NCBI RefSeq assembly: GCF_005576615.1
Contig: NZ_CP040331.1
Coordinates: 62,001 to 126,000, forward strand
Direction: 5' to 3'
DNA from: Natrinema versiforme
Lineage (GTDB): Archaea; Halobacteriota; Halobacteria; Halobacteriales; Natrialbaceae
Length of the DNA: 64,000 nucleotides
How positions within the stretch are numbered: position 1 is the stretch's first letter; the number at the start of each line of letters is the position of its first letter. The notes under the pieces are model-generated. The model ran no database searches, was not told the origin of the DNA, and was given only the letters and a program-made list of their open reading frames with translations. Made by a program: the position numbers and the translations under genes. Below, in pieces: positions 17,833-27,584 of the stretch.

Positions 17833-18455
17833 TGGCGCGGCTACGCCATTTTCTTGGAAGGCAGCAGATTCAAGATGTAGTCGATGACCTCTCGCGGACG
17901 TACATCGACGTGGAGGTTGAAGCCGAGTTTACGCGTGGGTCGTAAAATGGGACCCGGTCGCTGGATACGAAGCGGTTCCGCGTCGTCGATGTCCTTGTCG
18001 CGGACACCGATGACTGCCATTTGTAATCACAATTCTGACGCGAGAGGAGTTTCTATCGACGGATCTAGCAACGCTCTACCGGTGTCGATTGGAGAGGGAA
18101 TTGCTATTCCGTGAGCTGCAGACGCAGTACGTATTGGACGAGTTCGATACGAGCAATCAGGATGTTGTGGAAATCCTGCTGTACGCACCGTTGCTGTCGC
18201 TGATGGTGAGTTGTGATCTGTTGGATCTAGCCACCGAACAGACGGACGATGAGATCGTGTTTCTGCCAGAACGGTGGGCGGCGACCTTCCGGTCAAATGC
18301 CCAGTTCCCCTCCACGAATCCGGCGAGTACCTCGATTACTCGCCATCGTCACTATTGGAACGACGGCTCAAAGGGGTACAGAGGATCTACACGCAACAAT
18401 CGAGCCTGCAAGAGACACTTGCTACCGCTACGCAATCGGGTTGTGTGTCTTATCT
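17832..18455 (+). mobile_element. decayed IS4-family (ISH8-like) transposase remnant
   Basis: On the plus strand, fragments in different frames follow the C-terminal half of an IS4 DDE transposase: DVEVEAEFTRGS, NGTRSLDTKRFRVVDV, REEFLSTDLATLYRCR, ELLFRELQTQYVLDEFDTS, DEIVFLPERWAATFRS and LQETLATATQ. Several stops and at least one frameshift near 18295 separate them. I see no terminal inverted repeat. The ISH8-like label is from recall of the C-terminal motif. It has erased most of the adjacent permease gene. Confidence 0.7.
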
Positions 18456-18583
18456 AAAGACGAATGACACGACAACTATTCCGCGACGGACTAATTGACC
18501 GAATAGTGGCTGAGACAGCGTATACGACCTCTTCGACAACGGAGTTCACCCGATCGACTACCGAGCTGAATTCTGGGGAGTCC

Positions 18584-18979
18584 CTACGCTAAATGCCCCA
18601 CCTCGTCAGGTTCCTCGACGTCGTCGAACTCGCCGCGCTCGACAGGCTCCCAGTCCTCACCCGGCTCTGGACTCCACCAGTCGACCTTGTAGGCACCCGG
18701 TGCGCCGAGAATCTTCACGCGTGCCGACCCATCAGGCAGGTCGCGCCGCAGTTTCTCGTCGACGTGGAGGTTCCAGGTGGTGGTAGAATCGAAGCAGGCG
18801 AGCACGGCCTCCTCGTAGCCGCGTGTCTCGCGGGATTCCTGGAGTTCGACCTGGGTGTTGCAGTTCTTGCAGAACACCCCCTCGAAGGGGATGTGCGTGA
18901 AGACCTCCTTCCCGCAGACGGGACACCAGAGGAACTCGAACAGTGCCTCACTGTGTCGGTCACGTACTTCGAGACTCAT
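18584..18979 (-). CDS. haloarchaeal zinc-ribbon protein (DUF7567-like)
   Basis: 131 residues from ATG 18979 (MSLEVRDRHSEALFEFLW). One zinc ribbon is visible: CPVC followed by CKNC. The remainder is acidic with tryptophans in the C-terminal third. A longer open frame upstream lacks family character. It is the last gene of a three-gene operon (19917 to 18584) headed by the conserved stem-loop. DUF7567 is my recollection of the family; function unknown. Confidence 0.75.
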   Translation of the reverse strand: MSLEVRDRHSEALFEFLWCPVCGKEVFTHIPFEGVFCKNCNTQVELQESRETRGYEEAVLACFDSTTTWNLHVDEKLRRDLPDGSARVKILGAPGAYKVDWWSPEPGEDWEPVERGEFDDVEEPDEVGHLA

Positions 18980-19056
18980 TGTTGGACTGACCCGGTCGTA
19001 CCGGGCCACCCCTCGTGCCCGGCCGAAAAACAGCACACAATGCGGATTCACCCCGC

Positions 19057-19422
19057 TCACCGCTCGGCGCCGTAAACGATGCGGGAAGGAGCTTCGTATC
19101 CACAGTCGGGGCAGTCGTACCACCGCTGGACCTTCGCCCCGTCTGCCGCCTTCTCGCCGACGCGAACGTCGTCGTTCGGACACTCCGGGCAGTTAAGGTC
19201 CGGTGCGGGCCGCTCCCGGAGCTCGTCACGGAACGATGTCGCATCCTTCGTCTCGTATCCCCGCGACCAGACCGGGTAGCCGTCGACGAGAATCACCCCG
19301 CGCCACTTGTGCCGGTAGGAGTCCGGCGCACGATGCAGCACGGCTCGCGCACCGGTCTCGGTGTTCCGATACGCAAGCGTCGGCGAGCGGCTCTCGCGTC
19401 GCCAGTTGGTGATGGGAGGCAT
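19057..19422 (-). CDS. haloarchaeal zinc-ribbon protein (DUF7568-like)
   Basis: 121 residues. The N-terminal half is basic (MPPITNWRRESRSPTLAYRN) and the C-terminal half contains CPEC ... CPDC, one zinc ribbon. It starts 3 nt after the stop of the upstream gene, hence is co-transcribed with both neighbours. The family name is recalled, not searched. Binding to nucleic acid is possible given the ribbon and basic patch but is not shown. Confidence 0.75.
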   Translation of the reverse strand: MPPITNWRRESRSPTLAYRNTETGARAVLHRAPDSYRHKWRGVILVDGYPVWSRGYETKDATSFRDELRERPAPDLNCPECPNDDVRVGEKAADGAKVQRWYDCPDCGYEAPSRIVYGAER

Positions 19423-19425
19423 TGG

Positions 19426-19917
19426 TTAGAAGTGGACGTCAGCGGGCACGATCCAGAGCTCTTCACTCTCCTCGAGGAGTCGATCCAGCTGTCCACGGTG
19501 GCGAATGCCGGTTCCGTGTTTGGTGTACAGGAAGATCGTCGGGCCGTCGTACGCACCGACCTTGTGGAAGGCGTGCCGGGCGAGGTCCTCGTCACGCATG
19601 ATCTCCTCGTCGGAGAGCTCGTCGATGGCCTCTTTCACCCGGTTGAGATTGCGCTCGAACTCTTCCTTCGTCGCCTCCCAGCCACGCTCGAGGAGATCCT
19701 GGCCGTCGTCGGAGTCGACGGGGGCTGCAGTCGGGAGCTCACCCCATCGCGCCTTCCCCGCAACGGACGTGTCCTCCTCGTCGAACGTGACGTAGTAGTC
19801 GAAGACGGCGCCGGCATGTGGGTCCGCGCCGACCAGGCGGTCGAACACCGAATTTCCGGTGGCCAGTGCGTCGTCGTGGGTCGATTCTTCTACCAGAGCG
19901 TAAATTACCATGTGCAT
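19426..19917 (-). CDS. conserved haloarchaeal protein heading the zinc-ribbon operon
   Basis: 163 residues from ATG 19917 (MHMVIYALVEESTHDDALAT). GAGGTG stands 6 nt before this ATG, a good ribosome-binding site; the frame further upstream runs through the stem-loop and is not coding. The protein is soluble, with no recognisable catalytic motif. It is the first gene of an operon with two zinc-ribbon proteins. Function unknown. Confidence 0.75.
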   Translation of the reverse strand: MHMVIYALVEESTHDDALATGNSVFDRLVGADPHAGAVFDYYVTFDEEDTSVAGKARWGELPTAAPVDSDDGQDLLERGWEATKEEFERNLNRVKEAIDELSDEEIMRDEDLARHAFHKVGAYDGPTIFLYTKHGTGIRHRGQLDRLLEESEELWIVPADVHF

Positions 19918-19972
19918 CTCGAACACCTCGAAACGCCGACGCACCGGGAGTGATTGCTCGCTCGCTCCAGCT

Positions 19973-19995
19973 GCGCCGGCACCCATCGCCGGTGC
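19973..19995 (-). promoter_or_regulatory. conserved 5' stem-loop, copy 3
   Basis: On the minus strand TGTTTGTTATT precedes GCACCGGC, loop GATGGGT, GCCGGCGC. The stem is as in copy 2 with one G-U-type change (A opposite C would be mispaired in DNA; G-T on the other strand). It is 55 nt before the start at 19917. Confidence 0.7.
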
Positions 19996-20277
19996 AATAA
20001 CAAACACGGCTCTCATGAGAACTCATAACTGATGATTGGCATCTGAGGCTGTGTGAATGGCTGAACGTAGTATGAGTGGCTTGAGCTATATTGGGTGTGT
20101 GATTGATTAGAACAGAAGGGAACTTTTACGGCTGAATGTGTTTGGAATGAAATGAGGATCGCAACCAAATCGGACTTCTCCTCAACACAGTACTGCTGTT
20201 TTCGATTCTAAGTAGTTCCAAATACAAAACCAGATACCTGAAAGCAGTCGATCCTACGCGATTTCACCCGGAACGCG

Positions 20278-23094
20278 TCACGAGTCGGTCAGAAGTTGCC
20301 GAAGCACGTAGTGCAGGATACCGCCGTGTTCAACATATCGCACACCGGCGGGCGTCCCGACCTGGGCCGTCACCGGGAACTCGACCGACGACCCGTCCGA
20401 CCGCTCCGCAGTCACCGTCAACTCGGCCATCGGCTCCAGCCCGTCGTCCAACCCGTAGATAGCGAAGACTTCTGACCCGTCTAGTCCGAGCGCTTCACAC
20501 GAGTCGCCGTCCTGGAACTGCAACGGCAGCACGCCCATCCCGACGAGATTGTCCCGGTAGATGCGCTCGTAGCTCTCGGCGATGGTTGCGCGAACGCCGA
20601 GGAGGTCGGTTCCCTTCGCCGCCCAGTCACGACTCGAGCCGGTTCCGAACTCCTCGCCCGCCATCACGACGAGGGGCGTCCCCTCCTCGTGGTAGCGCTG
20701 GCTGGCCTCGAACACGGTCGTCTGCTCGTCCGTCGGCTGGTGAATCGTGTAGCCGCCTTCGACGTCGTCGAGCATCTGGTTCTCGATGCGGACGTTGGCG
20801 AACGTCCCCCGCATCATCACCTCGTGGTTGCCCCGGCGGGCACCGTACGTGTTGAACTCGTGAGGCTCGACACCGTGGTCCATCAGCCACTGCCCGGCGG
20901 GGAGGTCCGAGCCGAACGGTCCTGCGGGGCTGATGTGGTCGGTCGTCACCGTATCACCCAGTGTCAACAGACACCGTGCATCCTCGACGTTGGAGACGCT
21001 AGGTTTCTCCAGTGGGAAGTCCTTGAAAAACGGCGGTTCCCGGATGTACGTCGAGTCCTCGTCCCACTCGTAGACCTCGCCAGTCGGCGCATCCAACGCC
21101 TCCCATCGTTCGTCGCCCTCGAACACGGAGGCGTACTTCTCCTCGAACATCGACGGGTCGACGAAGTCGTGGACGGCTTCGTGGATCTCGTCGCTGTCCG
21201 GCCAGAGGTCCGACAGATAGACCGGGTTGCCGTCCTCGTCGTACCCCAGCGGGTCGTGCTCCAGATCGATGTCCATCCGACCGGCCAGCCCGTATGCCAC
21301 CACCAGCGGTGGGCTGGCGAGGTAGTTCGCCCGCACTTTTGGATGGATGCGTGCCTCGAAGTTCCGATTCCCGGAGAGTACGCTCGTCGTCCAGAGGTCG
21401 TGTTCGTCGATCGCGGTCTCAATCGGTTCGGGGAGTGGCCCTGCGTTTCCGATGCAGGTCGTACAGCCGTAGCCCACGACGTTGTAACCCAGGTCTTCGA
21501 GGTACGGCAAGAGTCCCGATGCTTCGAGGTACTGGGTGACGACGCGGCTGCCGGGTGCGAGGCTGGTCTTGACGTAGTCCGGGACGTCGAGGCCGCGCTC
21601 GACGGCGTTCTTCGCCAGGAGCCCGGCTGCCAGCATCACGGACGGATTTGACGTGTTCGTACAGCTGGTGATGGCGCTAACGACGACGCTCCCGTGCCCG
21701 ATCTCGATTTCGTTGCCGTCGAGGTTCACTGTAGCGCGCTTCGTGAGGGGTCCCAGATTCTGTTTTTCAGTGTCGCCCGCTTGTTGAACGCCGCCGTCAG
21801 TTCGTTCGGCGTCGGTTGGTTCTCCGGTCAACTCGGCCTGGGTGTTGCCGCCCTCTCCGAGCCACCGGGCCAGCGCCTCCTCATCGATTTCATCGAGGGC
21901 TTCTTCGAACTCGCCGTGGAGTAACTCCCGGAAGTGGCCCCGCATGTCACCCATCTCGACGCGGGACTGGGGCTTCTTGGGGCCGGCGAGGCTTGGAGTG
22001 ACTGTCGAGAGGTCCAGTTCGACTGTCTCGGTGTATTCGGGATTCTGCTCGCCGAACAACCCCTGGGCGTCCAGGTAGTTCCGGACGAGTTCGATGTGTT
22101 TCTCGTCGCGGCCCGTCAGTTCGAGGTAGTCGAGGGTGGCCTCGTCGACGGGGAACATGCTGATGGTCGAGCCCTGCTCGGGGGCCATATTGGCGATGGT
22201 CGCCCGGTCAGGGACGGTCAGCGTCTCCACGGCGGGGCCGTAGAACTCGACGAATCGGTCGACGACGCCGACGTCCCGGAGCAGTTCGGTGACGTGCAGT
22301 ACGAGGTCGGTCGCTGTCGCACCCTCGGGGAGTTCACCCGTAAGTTTGACGCCGACGACTTCGGGGAGGTTCATCGTGATGGGCTGGCCGAGCATCGCGG
22401 CTTCGGCCTCGATGCCACCGACGCCCCAGCCGACGACGCCGATGCCGCCGATCATCGGCGTGTGACTGTCCGTGCCGACGAGCGTGTCCGGAAGCAGCCA
22501 GTTCTCGCCGTTCTGCTCGCGTTCGTGGACGACCTGCCCGAGATACTCTAGGTTCACCTGGTGAACAATTCCCGTTCCAGGTGGGACGACGCTGAAGTCG
22601 TCGAAGGCGTTTTGCGCCCACTTCAGTGCCCGGTACCGTTCGCTGTTGCGCTCGTACTCCAGTTCGACGTTCTTCTCGTAGGCGTCCTCGCTACCGAAGT
22701 AGTCCACTTGGACGCTGTGGTCGATCACGAGGTCGATGGGCACCTCGGGTTCGACGAGAGTTGGGTCGCGGTCCTTGCGGTCGACGGCCGACCGGAGCGC
22801 CGCGAGGTCTACGACGGCAGGGACGCCTGTGAGGTCCTGGAGGATGACCCGGGACGGCTGGAACGGAATGTCGGCGTCGGAAACGTCCGGTTGCCAGCCA
22901 GCGAGGTCACGGATGTCGTCCTCGGTAATGTCCTCCCCATCGGCGTTTCGGAGGACGGATTCGAGCATGACACGGATGCTAACCGGGAGTTTATCAAGTT
23001 CACAGAGGCCTTCCTCTTCGAGGACGGTGAGGTCGGCCATCTTGTAGGTCGTTCCATCGGCTTCGAACTCGCGGATCGCATTGAAGGGGTTCAT
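20278..23094 (-). CDS. acnA: aconitate hydratase
   Basis: 938 residues from ATG 23094 (MNPFNAIREFEADG); a TTG six codons upstream is less likely. It isomerises citrate and isocitrate in the TCA cycle. The three 4Fe-4S cysteines are visible in SAITSCTNTSNP and GYGCTTCIGN. The C-terminal swivel domain has EFGTGSSRDWAAKG. The length fits the bacterial AcnA/IRP1 type. A low-complexity acidic insert (about residues 425-450) lies between the domains, a typical haloarchaeal addition. GTGGAATACTTCAA just upstream resembles the palindrome before the metal ATPase. Confidence 0.96.
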   Translation of the reverse strand: MNPFNAIREFEADGTTYKMADLTVLEEEGLCELDKLPVSIRVMLESVLRNADGEDITEDDIRDLAGWQPDVSDADIPFQPSRVILQDLTGVPAVVDLAALRSAVDRKDRDPTLVEPEVPIDLVIDHSVQVDYFGSEDAYEKNVELEYERNSERYRALKWAQNAFDDFSVVPPGTGIVHQVNLEYLGQVVHEREQNGENWLLPDTLVGTDSHTPMIGGIGVVGWGVGGIEAEAAMLGQPITMNLPEVVGVKLTGELPEGATATDLVLHVTELLRDVGVVDRFVEFYGPAVETLTVPDRATIANMAPEQGSTISMFPVDEATLDYLELTGRDEKHIELVRNYLDAQGLFGEQNPEYTETVELDLSTVTPSLAGPKKPQSRVEMGDMRGHFRELLHGEFEEALDEIDEEALARWLGEGGNTQAELTGEPTDAERTDGGVQQAGDTEKQNLGPLTKRATVNLDGNEIEIGHGSVVVSAITSCTNTSNPSVMLAAGLLAKNAVERGLDVPDYVKTSLAPGSRVVTQYLEASGLLPYLEDLGYNVVGYGCTTCIGNAGPLPEPIETAIDEHDLWTTSVLSGNRNFEARIHPKVRANYLASPPLVVAYGLAGRMDIDLEHDPLGYDEDGNPVYLSDLWPDSDEIHEAVHDFVDPSMFEEKYASVFEGDERWEALDAPTGEVYEWDEDSTYIREPPFFKDFPLEKPSVSNVEDARCLLTLGDTVTTDHISPAGPFGSDLPAGQWLMDHGVEPHEFNTYGARRGNHEVMMRGTFANVRIENQMLDDVEGGYTIHQPTDEQTTVFEASQRYHEEGTPLVVMAGEEFGTGSSRDWAAKGTDLLGVRATIAESYERIYRDNLVGMGVLPLQFQDGDSCEALGLDGSEVFAIYGLDDGLEPMAELTVTAERSDGSSVEFPVTAQVGTPAGVRYVEHGGILHYVLRQLLTDS

Positions 23095-23268
23095 TATTGT
23101 GGAATACTTCAAACGGAGTAACGGTTATTCTTGTCCCCGTTCTCGGGAGACGGGATTCGAGCAGTTGGACCTGCCCGAAGGGGTTCAGAGAGCTCGTTGC
23201 TCTCGCGTTCGACGAGTGGTACAGTTCTGCATAAGGTGGCACTGCCTTCCTCGCTAGTGTTCATGGGT

Positions 23269-25674
23269 TCAGGCACCCGTTTCTTGGCCAGTCTTACTGT
23301 CCATGCGTTCAGGCGCGATTCGTGACAACCGCATCGCGTTCCCGGTGACGCCGAGGCTCATCCCCATGTCGCCGACGATGACCGCGACCGCGACGCTCAC
23401 CAGTCCCAGCGGGACGCCGAGTGCAAGCAGGGCCTTCACGCCGAGGCTCGACCAGATGTTCTGGCGGATCACGCCGTTCGCCGTGTGCGACAGCCCGTAG
23501 AGATACGGCAGCTTGCTGATGTCGTCGCCCATCAGCGCGATGTCGGCGGTCTCGATTGCGGTGTCCGTTCCGGCCGCGCCCATCGCGATGCCGACCTCAG
23601 CGGTCGCCAGCGCGGGCGCGTCGTTGATGCCGTCGCCGACCATCGCCACGTCGCCGTACTCCGCCTGTAACGCCTCCACGGCATCGACCTTCTCGTCGGG
23701 CAATAGTTCTGCGCGATACTCGTCGACGCCGACCTGTTCGGCGATCGCACGGGCCGTCCCCTCGTTGTCGCCGGTCAGCATCACGACGTGCGCGACGCCG
23801 AGTTCGTGCAGCCGTGCGACCGCCCGTTCGGCGGCCGGCCGCACCTCGTCGGCAATGGCGATAATGCCGATCAATTCGGTATCCGTGCCGACGAGGACGA
23901 CCGTCTTCCCCTCATTCTCGAACCGCGAGATCGCGCCGTCCTCGAGGTCGGCACAGTCCTCGCGTTCGCACTGCTCGTGGGCCACTTCGGCGACTGCGCC
24001 GCCGTCGGCACGGAGGTGGGCGTGCGACAGGTCGAAACCCAACTCCTCGAAGAGGGCGGGCTTGCCTGCATAGTACGTCTCGCCGTCGATGTCTGCGCTG
24101 ATCCCCTTTCCGGTGATGCTCTCGAATTTCTCGATACTCGGCACGTCATCGCCGGCATCCTTTTCGGCGCGTTCGAGTATCGCCTCGGCGATTGGGTGTT
24201 CGCTTCGCTGCTCGAGTGCAGCCGCGTGCTGGAGTACCGTCTCGTCGTTCGTACCGCCAAGCGCTACGACGTCCGTGACCGCGAGTTCGCCCTTGGTGAG
24301 GGTACCAGTCTTGTCGAGGGCGATGGCGTCCACCTCGCCCATCGCTTCGAGGTGGTTGCCGCCTTTGATGAGGACACCGTTCTTCGCGGCACTGGTGATC
24401 CCCGACACCACGGAGACTGGGGTCGAGATGACAAACGCACACGGGCAGGCGATCACCAGCAGAGTAAGCCCCCGAATGAACCACGCCTGCCAGTCGCCCG
24501 CGAAGGTGAACCCGTAACCGGCTAGGTCCACCGACACCGGATCAGCGATAACCAGCGGCGGGATAGCGGCGGTCAGGATTGCCAGCACGACGACGAGGGG
24601 TGTGTAGTAGCCGGAGAAGCGGTCGACGAACTGCTCAGACTCGGTCTTATTCGCCTGTGCGCCCTGGACCATCTCGATGATCTGCGAGAGCGTCGACTCC
24701 GAGGCGGCCGAAGTGGCCTCGAACTCGAGGTATCCTTCCTCGTTGATGCTGCCCGCGTACACTTCGTCGCCGGCAGCCTTGTCGACGGGGACGCTCTCGC
24801 CCGTGATCGGCGACTGGTCGACTGCACTCTCGCCTTCGATGACCGTCCCGTCGAGCGGAATCTTGTCACCGGGGCGAACAACCACGGTCTCGCCCACCTC
24901 CACCTCCTCGGCGGGCACCGTGACTTCCTCACCATCGCGAAGGACGGTCGCCTCGTCGGGCGAGAGTTCCATCAGCTCGCGCAGGGAGTCCCGTGCCCTG
25001 TCCATCGCATAGTCCTCGAGCAGCTCGGCGATGCTGAACAGGACGGCCAGCGTGGCGGCCTCGACGAAGTAGCCGATACCGGTCGCGGCGATGATGGCCG
25101 TCCCCATTAGCAGGTCGATGTCCAGACTCCGGTTCTTCGCGGAGTAGTACCCGCTACGGACGACCGGGATGCCACTGGCCGCGACGGCGCCGAGGAACAG
25201 GACATCTGCGATGTGGAGCGGGTACTCGAGGACACTTGCGATGGCGATGTTCTGTCCTGCGAGGAAGAACTCGAAGAGGAGCCCGACGGTGAGGAACGCC
25301 GCGCCGAGCCACGTCTTCTTCGCGCGAGGACTCGTCCAGACCTCCGATGGTGGCGCGATGTCGGCGCCGTCGGTCGCTTGGTTGTCCTCATCATCGCCCT
25401 CAGCGTCCGAGCCCCCGACGACCTCGTAGCCGGCGCCTTCAATCGCCTTGATTACGTCGGCTTCGCTAGTCCGATTAGGGTCGTACGTGACGTTGGCCGT
25501 GCCGGTGGTCGGCTGGAGCGTGGCGTCAGTAATGCCGTCGACACGCTGGAGGCTCTTGTCCACCTTTTGGGCGCAAGAGGGACAGTCCATCTCGGGAACG
25601 GCGAGGCGGGCGGTCAGCTCACGTCGCTGTCCGCCGCCGCTCGTTCCTCCTGCTGCGTCCGGATTCTCTGTCAT
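23269..25674 (-). CDS. heavy-metal translocating P1B-type ATPase (Zn/Cd/Co-type)
   Basis: 801 residues from ATG 25674. An HMA domain at about 20-90 has MDCPSCAQK (Cys31, Cys34). Then come paired helices, TGES (about 291), the membrane metal site CPC (about 411-413, IACPCAF), the phosphorylated DKTGTLT (about 455) and GDGINDAP. A Cys/His-rich insert (HEQCEREDC) in the N domain could bind metal. Absence of a second HMA and the CPC motif fit zinc/cadmium export, but copper cannot be excluded. It is divergent from nothing: its regulator lies upstream on the same strand, with a 16-bp palindrome between. Confidence 0.94.
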   Translation of the reverse strand: MTENPDAAGGTSGGGQRRELTARLAVPEMDCPSCAQKVDKSLQRVDGITDATLQPTTGTANVTYDPNRTSEADVIKAIEGAGYEVVGGSDAEGDDEDNQATDGADIAPPSEVWTSPRAKKTWLGAAFLTVGLLFEFFLAGQNIAIASVLEYPLHIADVLFLGAVAASGIPVVRSGYYSAKNRSLDIDLLMGTAIIAATGIGYFVEAATLAVLFSIAELLEDYAMDRARDSLRELMELSPDEATVLRDGEEVTVPAEEVEVGETVVVRPGDKIPLDGTVIEGESAVDQSPITGESVPVDKAAGDEVYAGSINEEGYLEFEATSAASESTLSQIIEMVQGAQANKTESEQFVDRFSGYYTPLVVVLAILTAAIPPLVIADPVSVDLAGYGFTFAGDWQAWFIRGLTLLVIACPCAFVISTPVSVVSGITSAAKNGVLIKGGNHLEAMGEVDAIALDKTGTLTKGELAVTDVVALGGTNDETVLQHAAALEQRSEHPIAEAILERAEKDAGDDVPSIEKFESITGKGISADIDGETYYAGKPALFEELGFDLSHAHLRADGGAVAEVAHEQCEREDCADLEDGAISRFENEGKTVVLVGTDTELIGIIAIADEVRPAAERAVARLHELGVAHVVMLTGDNEGTARAIAEQVGVDEYRAELLPDEKVDAVEALQAEYGDVAMVGDGINDAPALATAEVGIAMGAAGTDTAIETADIALMGDDISKLPYLYGLSHTANGVIRQNIWSSLGVKALLALGVPLGLVSVAVAVIVGDMGMSLGVTGNAMRLSRIAPERMDSKTGQETGA

Positions 25675-25710
25675 CACGTCACGGTAGGAGCGGGAGTTCG
25701 ATATGTCTTT

Positions 25711-25726
25711 GTTGGAATATTCCAAC
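25711..25726. promoter_or_regulatory. 16-bp perfect palindrome, likely operator of the metal ATPase
   Basis: GTTGGAATATTCCAAC is a perfect inverted repeat 37 nt before the ATPase start and 9 nt after the stop of the HTH_10 regulator. It occupies the core promoter position and is probably bound by a dimeric regulator. Confidence 0.65.
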
Positions 25727-25734
25727 TACGGCCC

Positions 25735-26481
25735 TCAGTGGGATGCCAGCCGTTCTTCCGCTACCCGCTCTCCGGCGACATGTTGCTTCGCCAAATGTTC
25801 TTCCGCCCGACGGAGTCGGTAGGTGAGTGTTGACCGTGGCACGTCGAGATGCTCGGCGAGCTCGCCGACATCGACCTCGCGGGGTGATTCGTAGTAGCCG
25901 TGTTCGACGGCGGCCTGGAGAGCAGCCTCTTGGGCTGGAGGCAATCCACTCGGTGTTCCGTCGCTTCCCCTAGCTGATGTTGTGTCCGCTGTGCGGAGCA
26001 TCTCCATCTGGGCGCACTCCCCGACGGCGACTTTGAGAGCGTCGAAGAACGCCGCCACGTCGCCATCGCCGGAGTGGATGAGTCGCCACGTGTAGTGGCG
26101 GCCCTCGTGACGGGTCTCGAACAAGACGCCGTCGCCGAGGTGGTCGCGAGCGATGTGGGGGACTGAGGCGCAGGTCGGAGTGCGCTCCCAATCTGAGTAG
26201 AGGATGAGCGCGTCGTCCGTGCGGTCGAGGACGCGGGTGGTCTGTGTGGCGTTGCAGTCCTCGGTGGCGAGACAGTCAGCGTAGTAGTCGCCGTTGAGAA
26301 AGGCGTCCTCGATGGCGTTGAGCGCCTCAGGCGTACCGGTGGCATGGTCGACTCGCCAGAGACGCTCGGCAGTGGCGTGCAGCGAGAGCGAGCGAACGCG
26401 AGCGTCGGGGTGGTCGGCGAGGGCGTCCGCCACCCTGTTGCAGCCGGGCTCGTATTCGAGAGCGAAGACGAGTTCGCGCAT
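25735..26481 (-). CDS. HTH_10 family regulator, probable metal-responsive activator
   Basis: 248 residues from ATG 26481 (MRELVFALEYEPGCNRVAD). The N-terminal part has Cys at EPGC, DCLATEDC and TCASVP and several histidines, and the HTH is at the C-terminus (GYYESPREVD ... RSTLTYRLRRAEEH). It lies directly upstream of the heavy-metal ATPase, so the cysteines may sense the exported metal. That link is inference from position and composition. Confidence 0.85.
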   Translation of the reverse strand: MRELVFALEYEPGCNRVADALADHPDARVRSLSLHATAERLWRVDHATGTPEALNAIEDAFLNGDYYADCLATEDCNATQTTRVLDRTDDALILYSDWERTPTCASVPHIARDHLGDGVLFETRHEGRHYTWRLIHSGDGDVAAFFDALKVAVGECAQMEMLRTADTTSARGSDGTPSGLPPAQEAALQAAVEHGYYESPREVDVGELAEHLDVPRSTLTYRLRRAEEHLAKQHVAGERVAEERLASH

Positions 26482-26542
26482 ACCCCGTCTAAGGCCTGCT
26501 ACGACATAACCCATGGCCTGCAGCGTTGTCGACCAGTAGACC

Positions 26543-26827
26543 TCAGATTACGTCGTCAGGATCGTGAACTTCCTGCATTCGCTGTGCTTCGGCCGCGTAT
26601 TGCTCCTGGAGGTCGGGGTCATCGACCATGCCAAGATTGCCGGGTTCAGCATCCACTGCTGCTGTCGTATCTCGGACGTCGGTGAAGGACGTGAGTGCGC
26701 GTTCCTTCCGATAGTACTGTTCTCCATCGGGTGTTGCGTAGGTGAGGATGATCAGGTTCTGCTCGTCATCGGAGTACGTCCGTTCGACAAGCCAAACACG
26801 AACGTCATCTTCAGACTGATTTGACAT
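26543..26827 (-). CDS. small haloarchaeal hypothetical protein
   Basis: 94 residues from ATG 26827 (MSNQSEDDVRVWLVERTYSD), very acidic, with aromatic-rich strands and no membrane segment. It lies 37 nt after the DUF6735-like gene on the same strand and is probably in its operon. Family not recognised. Confidence 0.65.
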   Translation of the reverse strand: MSNQSEDDVRVWLVERTYSDDEQNLIILTYATPDGEQYYRKERALTSFTDVRDTTAAVDAEPGNLGMVDDPDLQEQYAAEAQRMQEVHDPDDVI

Positions 26828-26864
26828 ACTTAGACGTCCCCCGACATCCACTAAGGGATTGGTG

Positions 26865-27527
26865 TTACGGCTTGCCGAGACTCGCTGTCTCGAAGGGTGA
26901 CTCTCCGGTCGGAATGAGCAGCTCCTGTCGGTCTCCGACTCGCGCGGCCAGCTTCCGTTTCAGGTACTGTCTCGCCGTCGACGGTGTGAAGACGCCTTTG
27001 TCGAGCATGTCGCCAACGACGTCTTTGAGGGCCGCGAACTGTCCCTGGAGGGTGCCGTCGCCGACCGGCTCGCCGTCGTACCAACGCACCGTCGCGAGCG
27101 CACCGTTCCCGACCGTCTCTCCCTGTTCGACTGTCTCCGAATCGTACTGCAGGCCGAACCACAGCGTCCGATAGGCGGTCACCTCGAACGTCGTCGACAC
27201 CACGAAGAACGCCTCGTGGTGGAGGTAGTCGAGATGGTCAGCGACGATCTCGTCGAGGGTGAGCCCGGTGGCACGAGGCTTCGGCTCGACGACCGTCGAC
27301 GGTCGAATCTCGTCAGCGAGGTAGCCGTCGACGGCATCTGCCTCGAGGCCATCGGCCAGCTCTGCGACGAGCTGTTTCGCCGACTTGGACTCGGTGTCTT
27401 CGCCACCGAACGGAGATTCAGCCGAAATTCGGTGCTTGAGCTTGAGGTTCGCTGCGCCCCAATGGCTGTAGTGGAGCGTGTACTGTCCGTCTGTGCGTTC
27501 GTACGCAACGAGTGCGCGGTGTCCCAT
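26865..27527 (-). CDS. DUF6735-like haloarchaeal protein
   Basis: 220 residues starting MGHRALVAYERTDGQYTLHY, the N-terminal pattern I recall for DUF6735. It is soluble with no evident catalytic residues. The conserved stem-loop (27565-27584) stands 37 nt upstream. It leads a probable two-gene operon with the 94-residue gene. Function unknown. Confidence 0.78.
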   Translation of the reverse strand: MGHRALVAYERTDGQYTLHYSHWGAANLKLKHRISAESPFGGEDTESKSAKQLVAELADGLEADAVDGYLADEIRPSTVVEPKPRATGLTLDEIVADHLDYLHHEAFFVVSTTFEVTAYRTLWFGLQYDSETVEQGETVGNGALATVRWYDGEPVGDGTLQGQFAALKDVVGDMLDKGVFTPSTARQYLKRKLAARVGDRQELLIPTGESPFETASLGKP

Positions 27528-27564
27528 CGAGCAATCACCTCACGGGGCGATCGCGACTGGATCT

Positions 27565-27584
27565 CCCCGCACCCCTCCCGGGGG
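27565..27584 (-). promoter_or_regulatory. conserved 5' stem-loop, copy 4
   Basis: On the minus strand TGTTTGTTTTTCTTC is followed by CCCCG, a loop with GAGGGGT, and CGGGG. It is 37 nt before the DUF6735-like start codon. Confidence 0.65.

Noticed and set aside
17841-18020. A 59-codon minus-strand frame starting MAVIGVRDKD
   Set aside because: The plus strand of the same DNA reads as transposase fragments continuous with the IS4 remnant on both sides, so the minus frame is a shadow.
20586-23121. Long open frames on the plus strand opposite aconitase
   Set aside because: They mirror a high-G+C coding gene and have no family features.
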